56,887 nucleotides of DNA from Bacteroidia bacterium (lineage in GTDB: Bacteria; Bacteroidota; Bacteroidia; Bacteroidales; UBA932), in assembly GCA_021153285.1 (NCBI GenBank), contig JAGKTT010000025.1, positions 1 to 56,887 on the forward strand, in the 5' to 3' direction. The translations under genes were made by a program, and so were the position numbers. Positions 7,779-18,100 of the stretch are shown one piece after another. The notes below the pieces were generated by a model. That model did not search any database. It had not been told where the DNA came from and worked only from the letters and a program-made list of their open reading frames with translations. Each line of letters opens with the position of its first letter. Position 1 is the stretch's first letter.

Positions 7779-7950
7779 GCATCATAATACAATCAGACAG
7801 TGTAATGGAGAGGACGTGCCACCCCGGCTAGGTCGTGAGCGAACAAGCAAACAGCCCAGTGGGCTTTTGCAGCGAGCAGCCTGCGGCAGCAGGAACAACC
7901 TTCAACAAGGCGGGGGTCCTCGTAATTACACTGTCTGATTGTTATGATGC
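7779..7950. repeat. Large palindromic element (28/26-base inverted ends)
   Basis: The outer arms are 7779-7806 and 7925-7950. They pair over 26 bases with only a 2-base TA bulge. Inside, GAGGAC (7810-7815) pairs with GTCCTC (7916-7921), then AGCCC/GGGCT and CCTGC/GCAGG form smaller hairpins. It lies between the convergent upp and rpoN genes. It is far too long and GC-rich for a simple terminator and carries no credible ORF. It may be a MITE-like or REP-like insertion, or a structured RNA. Confidence 0.7.
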
Positions 7951-7969
7951 GATTGTAATAAAACAAATC

Positions 7970-9379
7970 TTACAATTCCTTTCTCAGTCTCGCTTTAGGA
8001 ATGCCAAGCTGGTCACGATACTTAGCTATGGTTCGACGCGCCACCTTATACCCCTTCTGGGTCATTACCTCCACTAGTTCATCATCAGTAAGCGGCTTAC
8101 GCTTGTTCTCTCCATCGACACATTCCAGAAGCGCCTTCTTCAGCTCACGCGTCGAAACTTCCTCACCTTCCTGATTCTCAAGGCCTTCCGAGAAGAAATA
8201 CTTCAAGGAATAAATTCCGAAATGCGTCTCTATATACTTACTGTTCACCACTCGTGATATAGTAGAGATGTCGAATCCGGTCTTCTCGGCTATATCCTTG
8301 AGCACCATTGGCTTAAGATTGGCTTCATCACCATCGATAAAATACTCGCGCTGGTAATCCACGATTGCCTGCATTGTGCTTGACAACGTGTTGTGGCGCT
8401 GTTTGATCGCTTCCACGAACCATTTGGCCGAATCCAGCTTCTTCTTCACGAATGCAGCAGCCTCCTTCTTTTCCCTTTCGGACGTATTGGCAGCCTCCAT
8501 AAGCAGGTCGGCATATTTCCTGTTTACCCTTAGTTCCGGAACAGAGAAACGCGGCATCGAAAGATGAAGCTCACCATCCTTGTATTCCAGAACGAAATCA
8601 GGAACGATCTGCTGAGCCTGGTCGGTATACGAATCATCTATCTGACCTCCCGGAGAAGGATTGAGTTTCAATATCTTGGCAATGGCAGCCTTCAACTCAT
8701 CCTCCGAAATGTTCATCCTGGTCATTATCTTCTGATAGTGCTTGCTGGTGAAATCATTGAAATAATTGGTCAATATCTTCACAGCATTCTGTACGGCAGG
8801 GGTCTTCTTGCAGAACTTTATCTGAAGCAGAAGACATTCGCGAAGATCGCGCGCTCCCACTCCGGCAGGCTCGAACTCCTGGATGACCTTCAGCATCTCC
8901 AGCACCTCTTCCTCAGTAGTCTCGACATTGGCTCTGAAAGAAAGGTCGTCCACCACGCTGTCAATACTGCGACGCAGATATCCGTCATCGTCAAGACTGC
9001 CTATAAGGAATGATGCCACAGCATATTGATGGTCGGTAAGACTTCTGTATCCAAGCTGTTCCTGCAGACTCTGAGTAAAACTTTCCTTTACAGAGAATGT
9101 ACTGTACTGCGGACGCTCATCCTTTGAATAATTATCAGCTCTCAGTCTGTAACTCGGGATCGGATCATCATCCTTATACTCGGACAATGACACCTCTCTT
9201 GGAGCTTCATCCTCTTCCTTGTCACTGGATATATCCTCATCAAGAACCGGATTTTCCTCCAGTTCCTTACGTATTCTCTGCTCCAGTTCCTGAACCGGCA
9301 GTTCGATGAGTTTGATTGTCTGAATCTGCAGCGGAGAAAGTTTCTGCTGCTGCTTCAGTTCCAGTCCTTGCTTCAACAT
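7970..9379 (-). CDS. rpoN: RNA polymerase sigma-54 factor
   Basis: 469 residues. It opens MLKQGLELKQQQKLSPLQIQ with the Gln-rich region I, followed by an acidic stretch, a core-binding domain (EFEPAGVGARDLRECLLLQI), the HTH region (KDIAEKTGFDISTISRVVNS) and the RpoN box VARRTIAKYRDQLGI near the C-terminus. It directs polymerase to -24/-12 promoters and needs an AAA+ activator; I saw no obvious -24/-12 site in this window. It is transcribed in the same direction as the two envelope genes behind it, 83 bases downstream of them. Confidence 0.95.
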   Translation of the reverse strand: MLKQGLELKQQQKLSPLQIQTIKLIELPVQELEQRIRKELEENPVLDEDISSDKEEDEAPREVSLSEYKDDDPIPSYRLRADNYSKDERPQYSTFSVKESFTQSLQEQLGYRSLTDHQYAVASFLIGSLDDDGYLRRSIDSVVDDLSFRANVETTEEEVLEMLKVIQEFEPAGVGARDLRECLLLQIKFCKKTPAVQNAVKILTNYFNDFTSKHYQKIMTRMNISEDELKAAIAKILKLNPSPGGQIDDSYTDQAQQIVPDFVLEYKDGELHLSMPRFSVPELRVNRKYADLLMEAANTSEREKKEAAAFVKKKLDSAKWFVEAIKQRHNTLSSTMQAIVDYQREYFIDGDEANLKPMVLKDIAEKTGFDISTISRVVNSKYIETHFGIYSLKYFFSEGLENQEGEEVSTRELKKALLECVDGENKRKPLTDDELVEVMTQKGYKVARRTIAKYRDQLGIPKARLRKEL

Positions 9380-9462
9380 AACACTACTACATTACTTAAG
9401 TTTCACAATTGACAGATTATTGACTATCAAAAGGTTACCGATGATTGCGAAACTAAAATCAA

Positions 9463-10044
9463 TTAATTTGCAACCGGTCTCAAAACCTTTACAGTATCTA
9501 CTACCACAGCATTATCACTATCCACTACAGGATATTCTATATTCTCCTTGACCACGAATGCACTCGGGAAATCCCCTTTGATACGGGTCAGAAGAGCCAT
9601 TGCCTCAGACTTTGTCCTGAAATCTCCTACAGTAACCTTGAAATAAGGATTGGCATAGATGCGATAGGCCATAACCTCCGGAAAAAGTCCACGGAATCTC
9701 TTCAAGGTATTCTCTGATTCCGCACGAGCTGTCTGCTTATTGTCGAAGAATATTCTTACACGGTATCCTTGAATTGTCCTTTTGGCATTGGATGCTATAT
9801 GTCCCTGCATAGAAGAGCGGATATTGCCTGCCTGATGCACCTTTACATCTGCATCATCACCGGCCTGGCGGGAAGGGAGAACAAGAAAAACATCCTTGCC
9901 TGCGAGAGTGGTATCTACAGCAGACACGGGTCTGTATACGAGAGAATCCACAAGTTCATAACCATCGGGAACGGTCTGCGCTGAAACGGCCTGCGAAAAA
10001 GCACAGGCCAGGATTGATATCAAGAGAATGATCGGTCTTTTCAT
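9463..10044 (-). CDS. SPOR-domain envelope protein
   Basis: 193 residues with a signal peptide (MKRPIILLISILACAFSQAV, cleavage after SAQ). The C-terminal 80 residues are a SPOR fold (GYRVRIFFDNKQTARAESEN, then PYFKVTVGDFRTKSEAMALL, DFPSAFVVKENIEYP), which binds denuded peptidoglycan at division sites. Its ATG overlaps the stop of the upstream LEA-type gene (ATGA), so the two are translationally coupled. A role in cell-wall or division maintenance is inferred from the domain only. Confidence 0.85.
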   Translation of the reverse strand: MKRPIILLISILACAFSQAVSAQTVPDGYELVDSLVYRPVSAVDTTLAGKDVFLVLPSRQAGDDADVKVHQAGNIRSSMQGHIASNAKRTIQGYRVRIFFDNKQTARAESENTLKRFRGLFPEVMAYRIYANPYFKVTVGDFRTKSEAMALLTRIKGDFPSAFVVKENIEYPVVDSDNAVVVDTVKVLRPVAN

Positions 10045-10514
10045 TTTACTGACTCTATTAGTTTCTTCAAAGGTAAATCATTGACTTTCATTGTTCTTAT
10101 CCTACCTTTCCTGATCCGGACATCCGCTGAGACATCGACAGTCATCTTGTCCAGCGCACTCTTATCCAGAAGTCTTCCAAGATCGAGGACACTTACGCCT
10201 TCCGCAAGGCTCAACTCAGCCTCCAGACGATATGTATCATTGGTTTTTCCTTGTAAAGTGAACGGATCGACAGCCACCTTACCAAGAACCTTGCCAGAAT
10301 GCTCCACATCAGCAGAAATTTCAGAAAGCGACACCTGCGCCCCAGGATTATCCACTTCCACAAGCAGCGTAAGAGTGGCTCCTCTGAGACCTCTCGGCTT
10401 GAAGCTTTCCAAAGAAACGGACTCCACCTCCAGATTCTTAAGCCTCTTTATATCAGCGCATCCGGCCAGGACAAGCAAAGCTGCAAAAGCCAGAACAATC
10501 GATTTTATCTTCAT
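10041..10514 (-). CDS. LEA type 2-like lipoprotein
   Basis: 157 residues. The signal sequence ends in the lipobox LAGC (MKIKSIVLAFAALLVLAGC). The rest is one beta-rich domain with the LEA2/WHy pattern (LTLLVEVDNPGAQVSLSEIS, and GKVAVDPFTLQGKTNDTYRL). Its function is not established. It is first in an operon with the SPOR gene, with a promoter box 23 bases upstream of its ATG. Confidence 0.75.
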   Translation of the reverse strand: MKIKSIVLAFAALLVLAGCADIKRLKNLEVESVSLESFKPRGLRGATLTLLVEVDNPGAQVSLSEISADVEHSGKVLGKVAVDPFTLQGKTNDTYRLEAELSLAEGVSVLDLGRLLDKSALDKMTVDVSADVRIRKGRIRTMKVNDLPLKKLIESVK

Positions 10515-10536
10515 ATTGATTCATTTTACATCTTCG

Positions 10537-10573
10537 CAAAGATAACTATATTCAACGAAAAATCCTATCTTTG
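10537..10573. promoter_or_regulatory. Face-to-face -7 boxes for the LEA-SPOR operon and miaB
   Basis: A minus-strand TATCTTTG (10544-10537) and a plus-strand TATCTTTG (10566-10573) lie 21 bases apart. Each -7 box sits where the other promoter's -33 box would be, so the two polymerases should compete. The plus box shows that an in-frame TTG at 10571 is not the miaB start. Confidence 0.6.
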
Positions 10574-10600
10574 TATCCTATAGCAAAAGACGTGGAGAAT

Positions 10601-11956
10601 ATGCGAAACATAAGACCGATAACAGACCCTTCCAAGCCGAAGGTCTATATAGAGACATACGGATGTCAGATGAATGTGAACGACAGCGAAGTGATCCTTT
10701 CCATCCTTCAGGATGCAGGTTACGTTCTCACGGAAGACATCGAACAGGCCGACATCATATTGGCCAACACCTGCTCCATCAGAGACAATGCAGAGCAGAG
10801 AATCTGGGGTCGCATCGACCAGTTCAAGATACAGAAAAGAAAGAGAGACAATGTCATAATAGGTATCGTAGGCTGTATGGCCGAAAGGCTGAAGGACAAA
10901 CTCCTCGAAGCAGTGGATCTTGTAGCAGGTCCTGATTCATACAGGACACTCCCGGACCTGCTTGAAGCCATAAGGCCCGACAAACCTCAGATCAATGTAT
11001 TGCTCTCACACGAAGAGACTTACGCAGAAATATCCCCTGTCCGTCTGGATAAGAACGGGGTGTCCGCATTCATCTCGATAATGCGAGGATGCAACAATGT
11101 ATGCTCTTACTGCGTGGTGCCTTATACTCGCGGAGCAGAGCGCAGCCGCGACCCTTATACCATTGTACGCGAAGCTGAAGAACTTTATGAGAACGGCTAT
11201 AAGGAAGTGACCCTTCTGGGACAGAATGTAGACTCATACTACTGGAAGGACAAGGACAATGCCGACAGGAATGTCAATTTCGCCCAGCTTCTGGAGATGG
11301 TGGCCAAGGTAAGTCCTGAGCTCAGGGTAAGATTCTCGACATCACACCCTAAGGACATCAGTGATGAAGTCATCTATACAATGGCTATGTACGAGAACAT
11401 ATGCAATTACATCCATCTCCCTGTACAGTCCGGCAGCAGCATTATGCTGGAAAAGATGAGACGCAAATATGACCGGGAGTGGTACCTCGAAAGAGTACGC
11501 AAGATCAGAAGCGTGATTCCCGACTGCGGACTTTCCACTGACGTGATAGCAGGATTCTGCGGAGAGACAGAGCAGGATCACAAGGATACGCTCAGCCTTA
11601 TGGAGGAAGTCGTATTCGACTCTGCATTTATGTTCGCGTACTCGGAACGTCCGGGCACACTCGCATCAAGAAAGTATCCTGACGATATCCCATACGAGCT
11701 AAAGACTCAAAGACTTAACGAGATCATTGCACTTCAGGGCAGAATGAGTCTCAAGAGCAATGAGAAAGAAATCGGCAAGATTTTGAAGGTCCTTGTCGAG
11801 GGTCCTTCAAAGAAGAATCCTCAGGAACTCTGCGGAAGAGCAAGCAACAACAAGATGTGCGTATTCCCTTCACGCGGCGAAAAGGCCGGAGATTACTGCG
11901 AAGTCAAAGTGGCATCCGTGACATCAGCGACTCTGATCTGCGCAAGACTCGACTAA
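10601..11956 (+). CDS. miaB: tRNA-2-methylthio-N6-dimethylallyladenosine synthase MiaB
   Basis: 451 residues from ATG 10601 (GTGGAG precedes it). The UPF0004 N-domain reads VYIETYGCQMNVNDSEV, with more cluster cysteines in NTCSIR and GCMAERL. The radical SAM motif is CNNVCSYCVVPYTRG, and a TRAM domain is at the C-terminus. It adds a methylthio group to i6A37 of tRNAs reading UNN codons. glpK follows after 25 bases. Confidence 0.96.
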   Translation: MRNIRPITDPSKPKVYIETYGCQMNVNDSEVILSILQDAGYVLTEDIEQADIILANTCSIRDNAEQRIWGRIDQFKIQKRKRDNVIIGIVGCMAERLKDKLLEAVDLVAGPDSYRTLPDLLEAIRPDKPQINVLLSHEETYAEISPVRLDKNGVSAFISIMRGCNNVCSYCVVPYTRGAERSRDPYTIVREAEELYENGYKEVTLLGQNVDSYYWKDKDNADRNVNFAQLLEMVAKVSPELRVRFSTSHPKDISDEVIYTMAMYENICNYIHLPVQSGSSIMLEKMRRKYDREWYLERVRKIRSVIPDCGLSTDVIAGFCGETEQDHKDTLSLMEEVVFDSAFMFAYSERPGTLASRKYPDDIPYELKTQRLNEIIALQGRMSLKSNEKEIGKILKVLVEGPSKKNPQELCGRASNNKMCVFPSRGEKAGDYCEVKVASVTSATLICARLD

Positions 11957-11981
11957 GCAAAAGACCAATAACCACATAATT

Positions 11982-13469
11982 ATGGAGAAGTACATTCTTG
12001 CCCTTGACCAGGGAACCAGCAGTTCGAGGGCAATAGTTTTCGATCAATACGGTCAGACCAAGGCCGTATCTCAGAAGGAGTTCACCCAGATTTTCCCTAA
12101 ACCGGGCTGGGTAGAGCATAACCCTATGGAAATCTGGTCTTCGCAGGCTTCGGTCATTGCAGAGGCTATAACTTCCATAGACATCAATGGTCTCAATATC
12201 GCAGCCATCGGTATCACCAACCAGCGTGAGACTACAATCGTATGGGATGCAGAGACCGGAGAGCCGGTATATAACGCCATCGTATGGCAGGACAGACGTA
12301 CATCAGAGTTCTGCGACTGCCTTAAAAGGGACGGACGAACTGACCTTATCAGAAGCAAGACAGGCCTTATCATCGATGCTTATTTCAGTGCGACAAAGAT
12401 CCTCTGGATACTTGAAAACGTACCGGGAGCACGAAAAAGAGCTGATGAAGGTAAGCTGAGATTCGGTACAGTGGACACCTGGCTCATCTGGATGCTCACT
12501 CGCGGAGAGGTACACGTAACAGATGTGACAAATGCTTCACGTACAATGCTTTTCAACATCCACACTCTCGAATGGGACAAGGAACTCCTTAACCTTTTCG
12601 GCATTCCTGAGTCAATGATGCCTGAGGTCAAGTCCTCAAGCGAAGTGTACGGATACACAAAGACAACCCTTTTCGCTCACGAAGTTCCTATCGCAGGTAT
12701 CGCCGGAGACCAGCAGGCTGCCCTTTTCGGCCAGATGTGTACAGAGCCTGGCTCAGTGAAGAATACATACGGCACAGGATGCTTTATGCTGATGAACAGC
12801 GGTGAAAGACCGATAATGTCATCCAACAACCTCCTCACCACAATTGCCTGGAAGATCGGTGACACTGTCAATTACGCTCTCGAGGGAAGCATCTTCGTAG
12901 CAGGATCAGTTGTACAGTGGCTCCGTGACGGACTCGGAATCATCCGTACGTCTGCCGAGGTAGAGGCTCTGGCAGCCAGCGTTCCGGACAATGGCGGGGT
13001 ATACTTCGTGCCTGCCCTGACAGGACTCGGAGCCCCTCACTGGGATCAATATGCAAAGGGAAGCATCTACGGTCTCAGCAGAGGCTCCACAGCCGCCCAC
13101 ATCGCACGTGCCGCACTTGAAGGAATCGCTTTCCAGACAATGGACATTGTCAATGCAATGCAGAGAGATGCAGGAGTGACTCTCAAGGAGCTCAAGGTAG
13201 ATGGCGGAGCATCAAGGAACAATCTCTTGATGCAGTTTCAGGCAGACATCCTCGGCACCTCAGTCATAAGACCGATCGTCACCGAAACCACAGCACTTGG
13301 AGCTGCATATCTTGCCGGTCTCGCAGTCGGATACTGGGAAAGCATTGACCATATCAAGAGCCAGTGGGGCGTGGAAATGGAATTCAAGCCAGAAGCATCG
13401 AAGGAGGTCGTAGCCGAGCTCAAGGCTGGCTGGGCTGATGCCATCAGCAGAACACTAACAGGGAAATAA
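11982..13469 (+). CDS. glpK: Glycerol kinase
   Basis: 495 residues, a typical FGGY-family length. It opens YILALDQGTSSSRAIVFD (phosphate-1 loop), with NQRETTIVWD and AIVWQDRRT for glycerol binding, then GIAGDQQAALFGQMC and the C-terminal nucleotide site LKVDGGASRNNLLMQFQADI. It phosphorylates glycerol to glycerol-3-phosphate. It is followed after 11 bases by the glycerol channel gene, so uptake and trapping of glycerol are encoded together. Confidence 0.97.
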   Translation: MEKYILALDQGTSSSRAIVFDQYGQTKAVSQKEFTQIFPKPGWVEHNPMEIWSSQASVIAEAITSIDINGLNIAAIGITNQRETTIVWDAETGEPVYNAIVWQDRRTSEFCDCLKRDGRTDLIRSKTGLIIDAYFSATKILWILENVPGARKRADEGKLRFGTVDTWLIWMLTRGEVHVTDVTNASRTMLFNIHTLEWDKELLNLFGIPESMMPEVKSSSEVYGYTKTTLFAHEVPIAGIAGDQQAALFGQMCTEPGSVKNTYGTGCFMLMNSGERPIMSSNNLLTTIAWKIGDTVNYALEGSIFVAGSVVQWLRDGLGIIRTSAEVEALAASVPDNGGVYFVPALTGLGAPHWDQYAKGSIYGLSRGSTAAHIARAALEGIAFQTMDIVNAMQRDAGVTLKELKVDGGASRNNLLMQFQADILGTSVIRPIVTETTALGAAYLAGLAVGYWESIDHIKSQWGVEMEFKPEASKEVVAELKAGWADAISRTLTGK

Positions 13470-13480
13470 CCAATAAGATT

Positions 13481-14233
13481 ATGTTTGAAAAATATCTCTT
13501 CGAGTTTATCGGCACAATGGTGCTGATCCTCCTTGGCGACGGAGTGTGCGCCGCAACAAGTCTTGACAAAAGCAAGGCAAAGGGTGCCGGCTGGGTAGTG
13601 ATTACAATGGGATGGGGCTTTGCCGTAATGGTCGGAGTATTCATCGCAGGTTCCGTTTCAGGAGCACACCTCAACCCGGCAGTCAGCATCGGATGCGCGC
13701 TTGCCGGAACAATGGCCTGGAGCGCTGTTCCAGGATATGTGATTGCCCAGATGCTCGGCGGTTTCGTCGGTGCCGCACTCGTGTGGCTTTTCTATAAAGA
13801 TCACTACGATGCGACAGAAGACCCTGATACAAAGCTCGGTACATTCTGCACAATGCCTGCAATCGAAGGTCACAAGATCCGCAATTTCTTCTGCGAAGCC
13901 CTTGCAAGCTGGCTTCTCGTTTTCGTGATCCTCGTATTCGGAGTGGATGCCAATGTGGCACACCTTGATCCTGACGGACAACATCTGCACATCGGTATGG
14001 GAGAGCTCGGAGCACTTCCTGTCACATTCCTTATCATGGCGATCGGTATGTCTCTTGGAGGAGCTACCGGTTATGCTATCAACCCTGCACGTGACCTCGC
14101 ACCTCGTATCGCTCACGCAGTGCTTCCTATGAAGAACAAGAGAGACAGCGGATGGGGATACAGCTGGGTGCCGGTTGCCGGTCCTATAGTAGGAGCTGCC
14201 CTTGCTGCACTGACTTATATCGTGCTTTATTAA
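13481..14233 (+). CDS. glpF: Glycerol facilitator (aquaporin family)
   Basis: 250 residues of mostly hydrophobic helices. The two half-helix signatures are GAHLNPAVSIG and GYAINPARDLAPR. The Asp after the second NPAR (NPARDL) is the hallmark of glycerol-conducting rather than water-only channels. It is an inner membrane channel for glycerol. Its TAA overlaps the next ATG (TAATG). Confidence 0.95.
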   Translation: MFEKYLFEFIGTMVLILLGDGVCAATSLDKSKAKGAGWVVITMGWGFAVMVGVFIAGSVSGAHLNPAVSIGCALAGTMAWSAVPGYVIAQMLGGFVGAALVWLFYKDHYDATEDPDTKLGTFCTMPAIEGHKIRNFFCEALASWLLVFVILVFGVDANVAHLDPDGQHLHIGMGELGALPVTFLIMAIGMSLGGATGYAINPARDLAPRIAHAVLPMKNKRDSGWGYSWVPVAGPIVGAALAALTYIVLY

Positions 14234-14925
14234 TGGAGAAATACTTAGGAATAAGAGAAGACATAGTAAGATATGTCTTTGACGAAATAGTTTCCCGGTA
14301 TGCAGGATTCGACCCTGCACACCGGGAAAATCACGCTTTGACTGTCATAGAGCAGGCTATGAACCTTATGGATTCAAGGGCTGTCTGGCTGAAAGAGCAA
14401 TCGGCCGAAACAGCAGAGTTATGCTCTGAAGAAATTGACCGTGAAATACTTTTTGTCGCTGCCGCCTGCCACGACCTCGGTCTGGTTAACGGACGTGATA
14501 ACCATCACACCGATTCCGGAATCATCATCCGTAACGACAGTCATCTTAAGGAATGGTTCACTGATGAAGACATCGAAATAATAGCTCAGGCCGCCGAAGA
14601 CCACCGTGCATCCGGCAAATCAGTCCCACGCAGCATCTACGGCAAGATTGTGGCAGAAGCAGACCGTGTCATCGACGGCGAGACCATCATCCTCCGTACA
14701 GTACAGTTCGGATTCACTCACTACCCCGACCTCGGACGCGAAGGGCATATCGATAGGGCTGTCGCACATCTGAAAGAGAAATACGGACGTGGAGGCTATC
14801 TCAAGCTGTGGATTCCCTGGAGCGACAATGCAGCAAGGCTAAGTGCCTTGCAGGATACAATAGCAGACGATGAAACTATCCGGAATGTGGTCATACAGAT
14901 CTATGACAGTCAGGCCGGAAGATAA
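14233..14925 (+). CDS. HD-domain phosphohydrolase
   Basis: 230 residues from the ATG that overlaps the glpF stop. The HD pattern is visible: His in HRENHALTVIEQA, then AAACHDLGL, NHHTDSG and AEDHRASG, with a later Asp in AEADRVIDGE. The family includes nucleotidases and other phosphohydrolases, and the substrate is unknown. Its tight coupling to glpKF suggests co-expression with glycerol use, although a chance operon partner is equally possible. Confidence 0.8.
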   Translation: MEKYLGIREDIVRYVFDEIVSRYAGFDPAHRENHALTVIEQAMNLMDSRAVWLKEQSAETAELCSEEIDREILFVAAACHDLGLVNGRDNHHTDSGIIIRNDSHLKEWFTDEDIEIIAQAAEDHRASGKSVPRSIYGKIVAEADRVIDGETIILRTVQFGFTHYPDLGREGHIDRAVAHLKEKYGRGGYLKLWIPWSDNAARLSALQDTIADDETIRNVVIQIYDSQAGR

Positions 14926-14943
14926 ATTTCAATCGGTATTCCG

Positions 14944-15110
14944 GGCACTGCAGTGCCTGCCATTCTGAGGAGCGCAGCGACGTGAGAGTCTGTCAAATAT
15001 GTTTGATACATAGATTCTCACGTCGCTGCGCTCCTCAGAATGACAAGAAGAGTTCCTCAGAATGACAAGAACAGTGCTCAGAATGACGGGGCAGTTGCTC
15101 AGAATACGGG
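14944..15110. repeat. Long palindromic REP-like repeat plus degenerate tandem units
   Basis: A 31-base left arm (14961-14991, starting CATTCTGAGGAGCGCAGCGA) pairs with a right arm (15012-15042) with one mismatch. The 20-base centre also pairs (TCAAA/TTTGA). A separate 14-base perfect palindrome GGCACTGCAGTGCC is at 14944-14957. To the right, CTCAGAATGAC recurs about every 20 bases up to 15110. Half copies of the same unit are at 21794-21826 and 34676-34690. Confidence 0.8.
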
Positions 15111-15136
15111 GCAGGGAGATGTCTGGGAATAGGAGA

Positions 15137-18100
15137 TCAGTTATTCACCGGACGAAGGACGAAATTGAACTGATAAGGCTGTGCATTTACACGATGCTGT
15201 TCCAAAGGCCAGGCTCCCCAGGAGTTGATGCAGCCGAGTCCCTGCTGGGCAAGGTCGAAATTGACCCAGGTCCTGCCATATGAGCGATTGTCTTCGTATG
15301 CTTTGGTCTTAAGTTCGAGGGAGTGAGCCTGATTGTTTCCCATCTTTCTAACATCCATTTCCTCCCAGCAGAAAGGAAGCACTGAAGCAGAGAACTTCAC
15401 GTCTGCTGTGATTTCGAAACCTGTTCCATTGTCGTCCAGGACCTTCATCCACTTTATCTGAGTCTTTGTACCGGATTCCTGCGGACGTACATAACCATAG
15501 TGATACTGGTCATTGACATTCTGGACATAATGTCCCACGAGGGCTGATGAGGCACGGTCGATATAGTTTTCGTGAGGGCCGAGGCCGAAGAACTCGAATG
15601 TAGAGAAATTGCCAGGCATAGCCATCTGCATACCGAAGCGAGGAAGCATAAATGTCTCGGCTAGTTTGCCGGCATCAGTCATTTCTTCCTTGGCAGCTAT
15701 TGTACCGTCAGCATAGACATCGTATACCATCTTCACAAGTGCCGCCTCCCCTATCGGAGCATACTCCACATTTACCCTATAGCAGAAATCGGTCTTTTCC
15801 ACATTGAATGAAGCTACCTTCAGCTGGGCTGAACGCCAGAGATTCTGACGACGGTCGAAGCCGGCACCGAGGTCATTCTCTGTTGTTGCTCTTGCAAAAC
15901 AAGGAGAAAGCGGTACATCAACAAGTTCTTTCTCACCGATAGTATAGTTTACAAGAGAGCCTGAAGCTGCATCAAACACTGCTTTCCAAGGAGAAAGACG
16001 TAGATTCTCTGCACCCTTGAATTCCATCTGACCTGAGAATGTATGAAGGTCCGACTCGTATCCATACTCAGGAATACCTGAAGCATTTGCAAATACAGGC
16101 AGTGCGGCTTCATTTATAAGAATCTGATCATAAGCCACTTCCTCGCAAGCCTGAAGAAGGCCGTCTGCGCGCTTGAGGACATAACGGACATCAAGATAGA
16201 CATCGTGAGAAGCAAGATCTGCTACACCTGCTGCAGCCTTGATGGTCTCTGCATCATAGCCAAGATCCACACCCACTGTCTGCTGAGGACCTGCCGGAAC
16301 AGAAGAAAGCACTCCTGAAAGAACCTGGACGCCGTCCACATTGACATTCCACTGGAGCATATATCTTGAAAGATCGATGAAGAAGTTCTCGTTGTAGACA
16401 TTGACCTTTCCAGCGAGGGCCTCTTCTGCTGTGGCAGTGGTATGGATCGACCTATACTGATATGCCACTTCATAAGCGTGCGGATGGAGGGTACGGTCGG
16501 CAGCAATGATACCGTTGCAGCAGAATGAATTGTCCGAAGGATCGTAGTCATTGAAATCACCGCCGTAAACGAATATGTGGTCTGTACCATATTTCTCGGC
16601 ATCAGCAGGCCACCATAGAGCCTGATCGACAAAGTCCCAGATGAATCCTCCCTGGAAAGAAGGATACTTGCGGACAAGGTCCCAATATTCCTTCAGTCCG
16701 CCCATCGAATTACCCATTGCGTGAGCATACTCACACTGGATGAGAGGACGGTCTGGATTGGAGGCTGAATACTTCTCGCACCAGTTATGATCCCAATACA
16801 TAGGACACATTATATCAGTGTTCGATGCTCCCTCTGCACGTTCGTACTGAACTGGACGGCTTTTATCCATTGACTTGATCAGATCGTAACCTTTATAGAA
16901 ATTAGGGCCGTTACCAGCCTCGTTGCCCATACTCCAGATGATTACCGAAGGATGATTGAAATCTCTCTGAACGACTCTGCGGATACGTTCCAGATGTGCC
17001 AGTTCATAATCAGGATCATTTGCAAGAGATTCCTTGCCGTAACCCATACCGTGAGACTCGATGTTCGCTTCATCCACGACATAGAGTCCATAACGGTCAC
17101 AGAGTGTGTACCACATAGGGTCATCAGGATAATGGCAAGTACGTACAGCATTGATATTCAAACGTTTCATAATCTGAATATCCTGGATCATATCAGCCTC
17201 GGAAACCACATATCCCTTATATGGATTCATCTCGTGTCTGTTGGCTCCCTTGATGAGCACCGGCTGGCCGTTCACCAGAAGCTGACCGTTGCTGATCTCC
17301 ACATCCCTGAAACCGAACTGCAGCGAAGCCGATTCAGTCTTGCCCTTGTCATCGAAAGAGTCAGGATTATGTGTTCTGTCAAAGGCCGCCACATTGAGAG
17401 TGTAAAGCCAAGGAGTTTCCGCACTCCACTGCTTGACTTTCGGAACAAGCACCTTAGCCCCTGTAACATTCTCTACTACAGGACTCTTAACCAATGACAC
17501 GGTCTGTCCATCAGGGTCGATAATCTCAAACATCACAGCCTTGACGCCTTCAGATACTTCAAAGAAAAGTTCAGCCCAACCAGAAGCAGAAGCCTGCACC
17601 TTGATGTCTTCTATTCTCTTCTTCTCGCGAGAATACACATATACATCACGGGAAATTCCAGAAAGTCTCCAGAAGTCCTGATCTTCCAGATATGTACCGT
17701 CACACCAGCGGAAGATCTCCAATGCAATAAGATTCTCACCTGTCCTGACGAACCTGGTGATATCGAATCTTGCCTCGAGCTTGCTGTCCTCGCTGTATCC
17801 GACTTCCTTACCGTTTATCCACACACGCACATTCGAAGTAGCTGAGCCGATATGAAGAAAGACATCCTTACCTTTCCAACCTTCATCGAGTGTGAAAGTC
17901 CTTCTGTACTGACCTACATAATTATGCCAATCCGCCGGGAAAGGGGGATTGTTCGCATAATGACCTCTCCAGGCATAACCGACATTGAGATAGACCGGAT
18001 CTCCGTAGCCGTTGAGTTCCCACATTCCCGGAACAGGAATGGAATCCCAGCCACTGTCATCATAAGTCAGTGTATGGAAGTCGGACGGACGGGCATTCAT

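Noticed and set aside
10571..10600. TTG start for miaB, 10 codons earlier
   Set aside because: It lies inside the TATCTTTG box. ATG 10601 gives the usual N-terminus.
13658..14320. 220-codon minus-strand ORF across glpF
   Set aside because: It is Cys/His-rich shadow translation opposite conserved glpF and HD genes.
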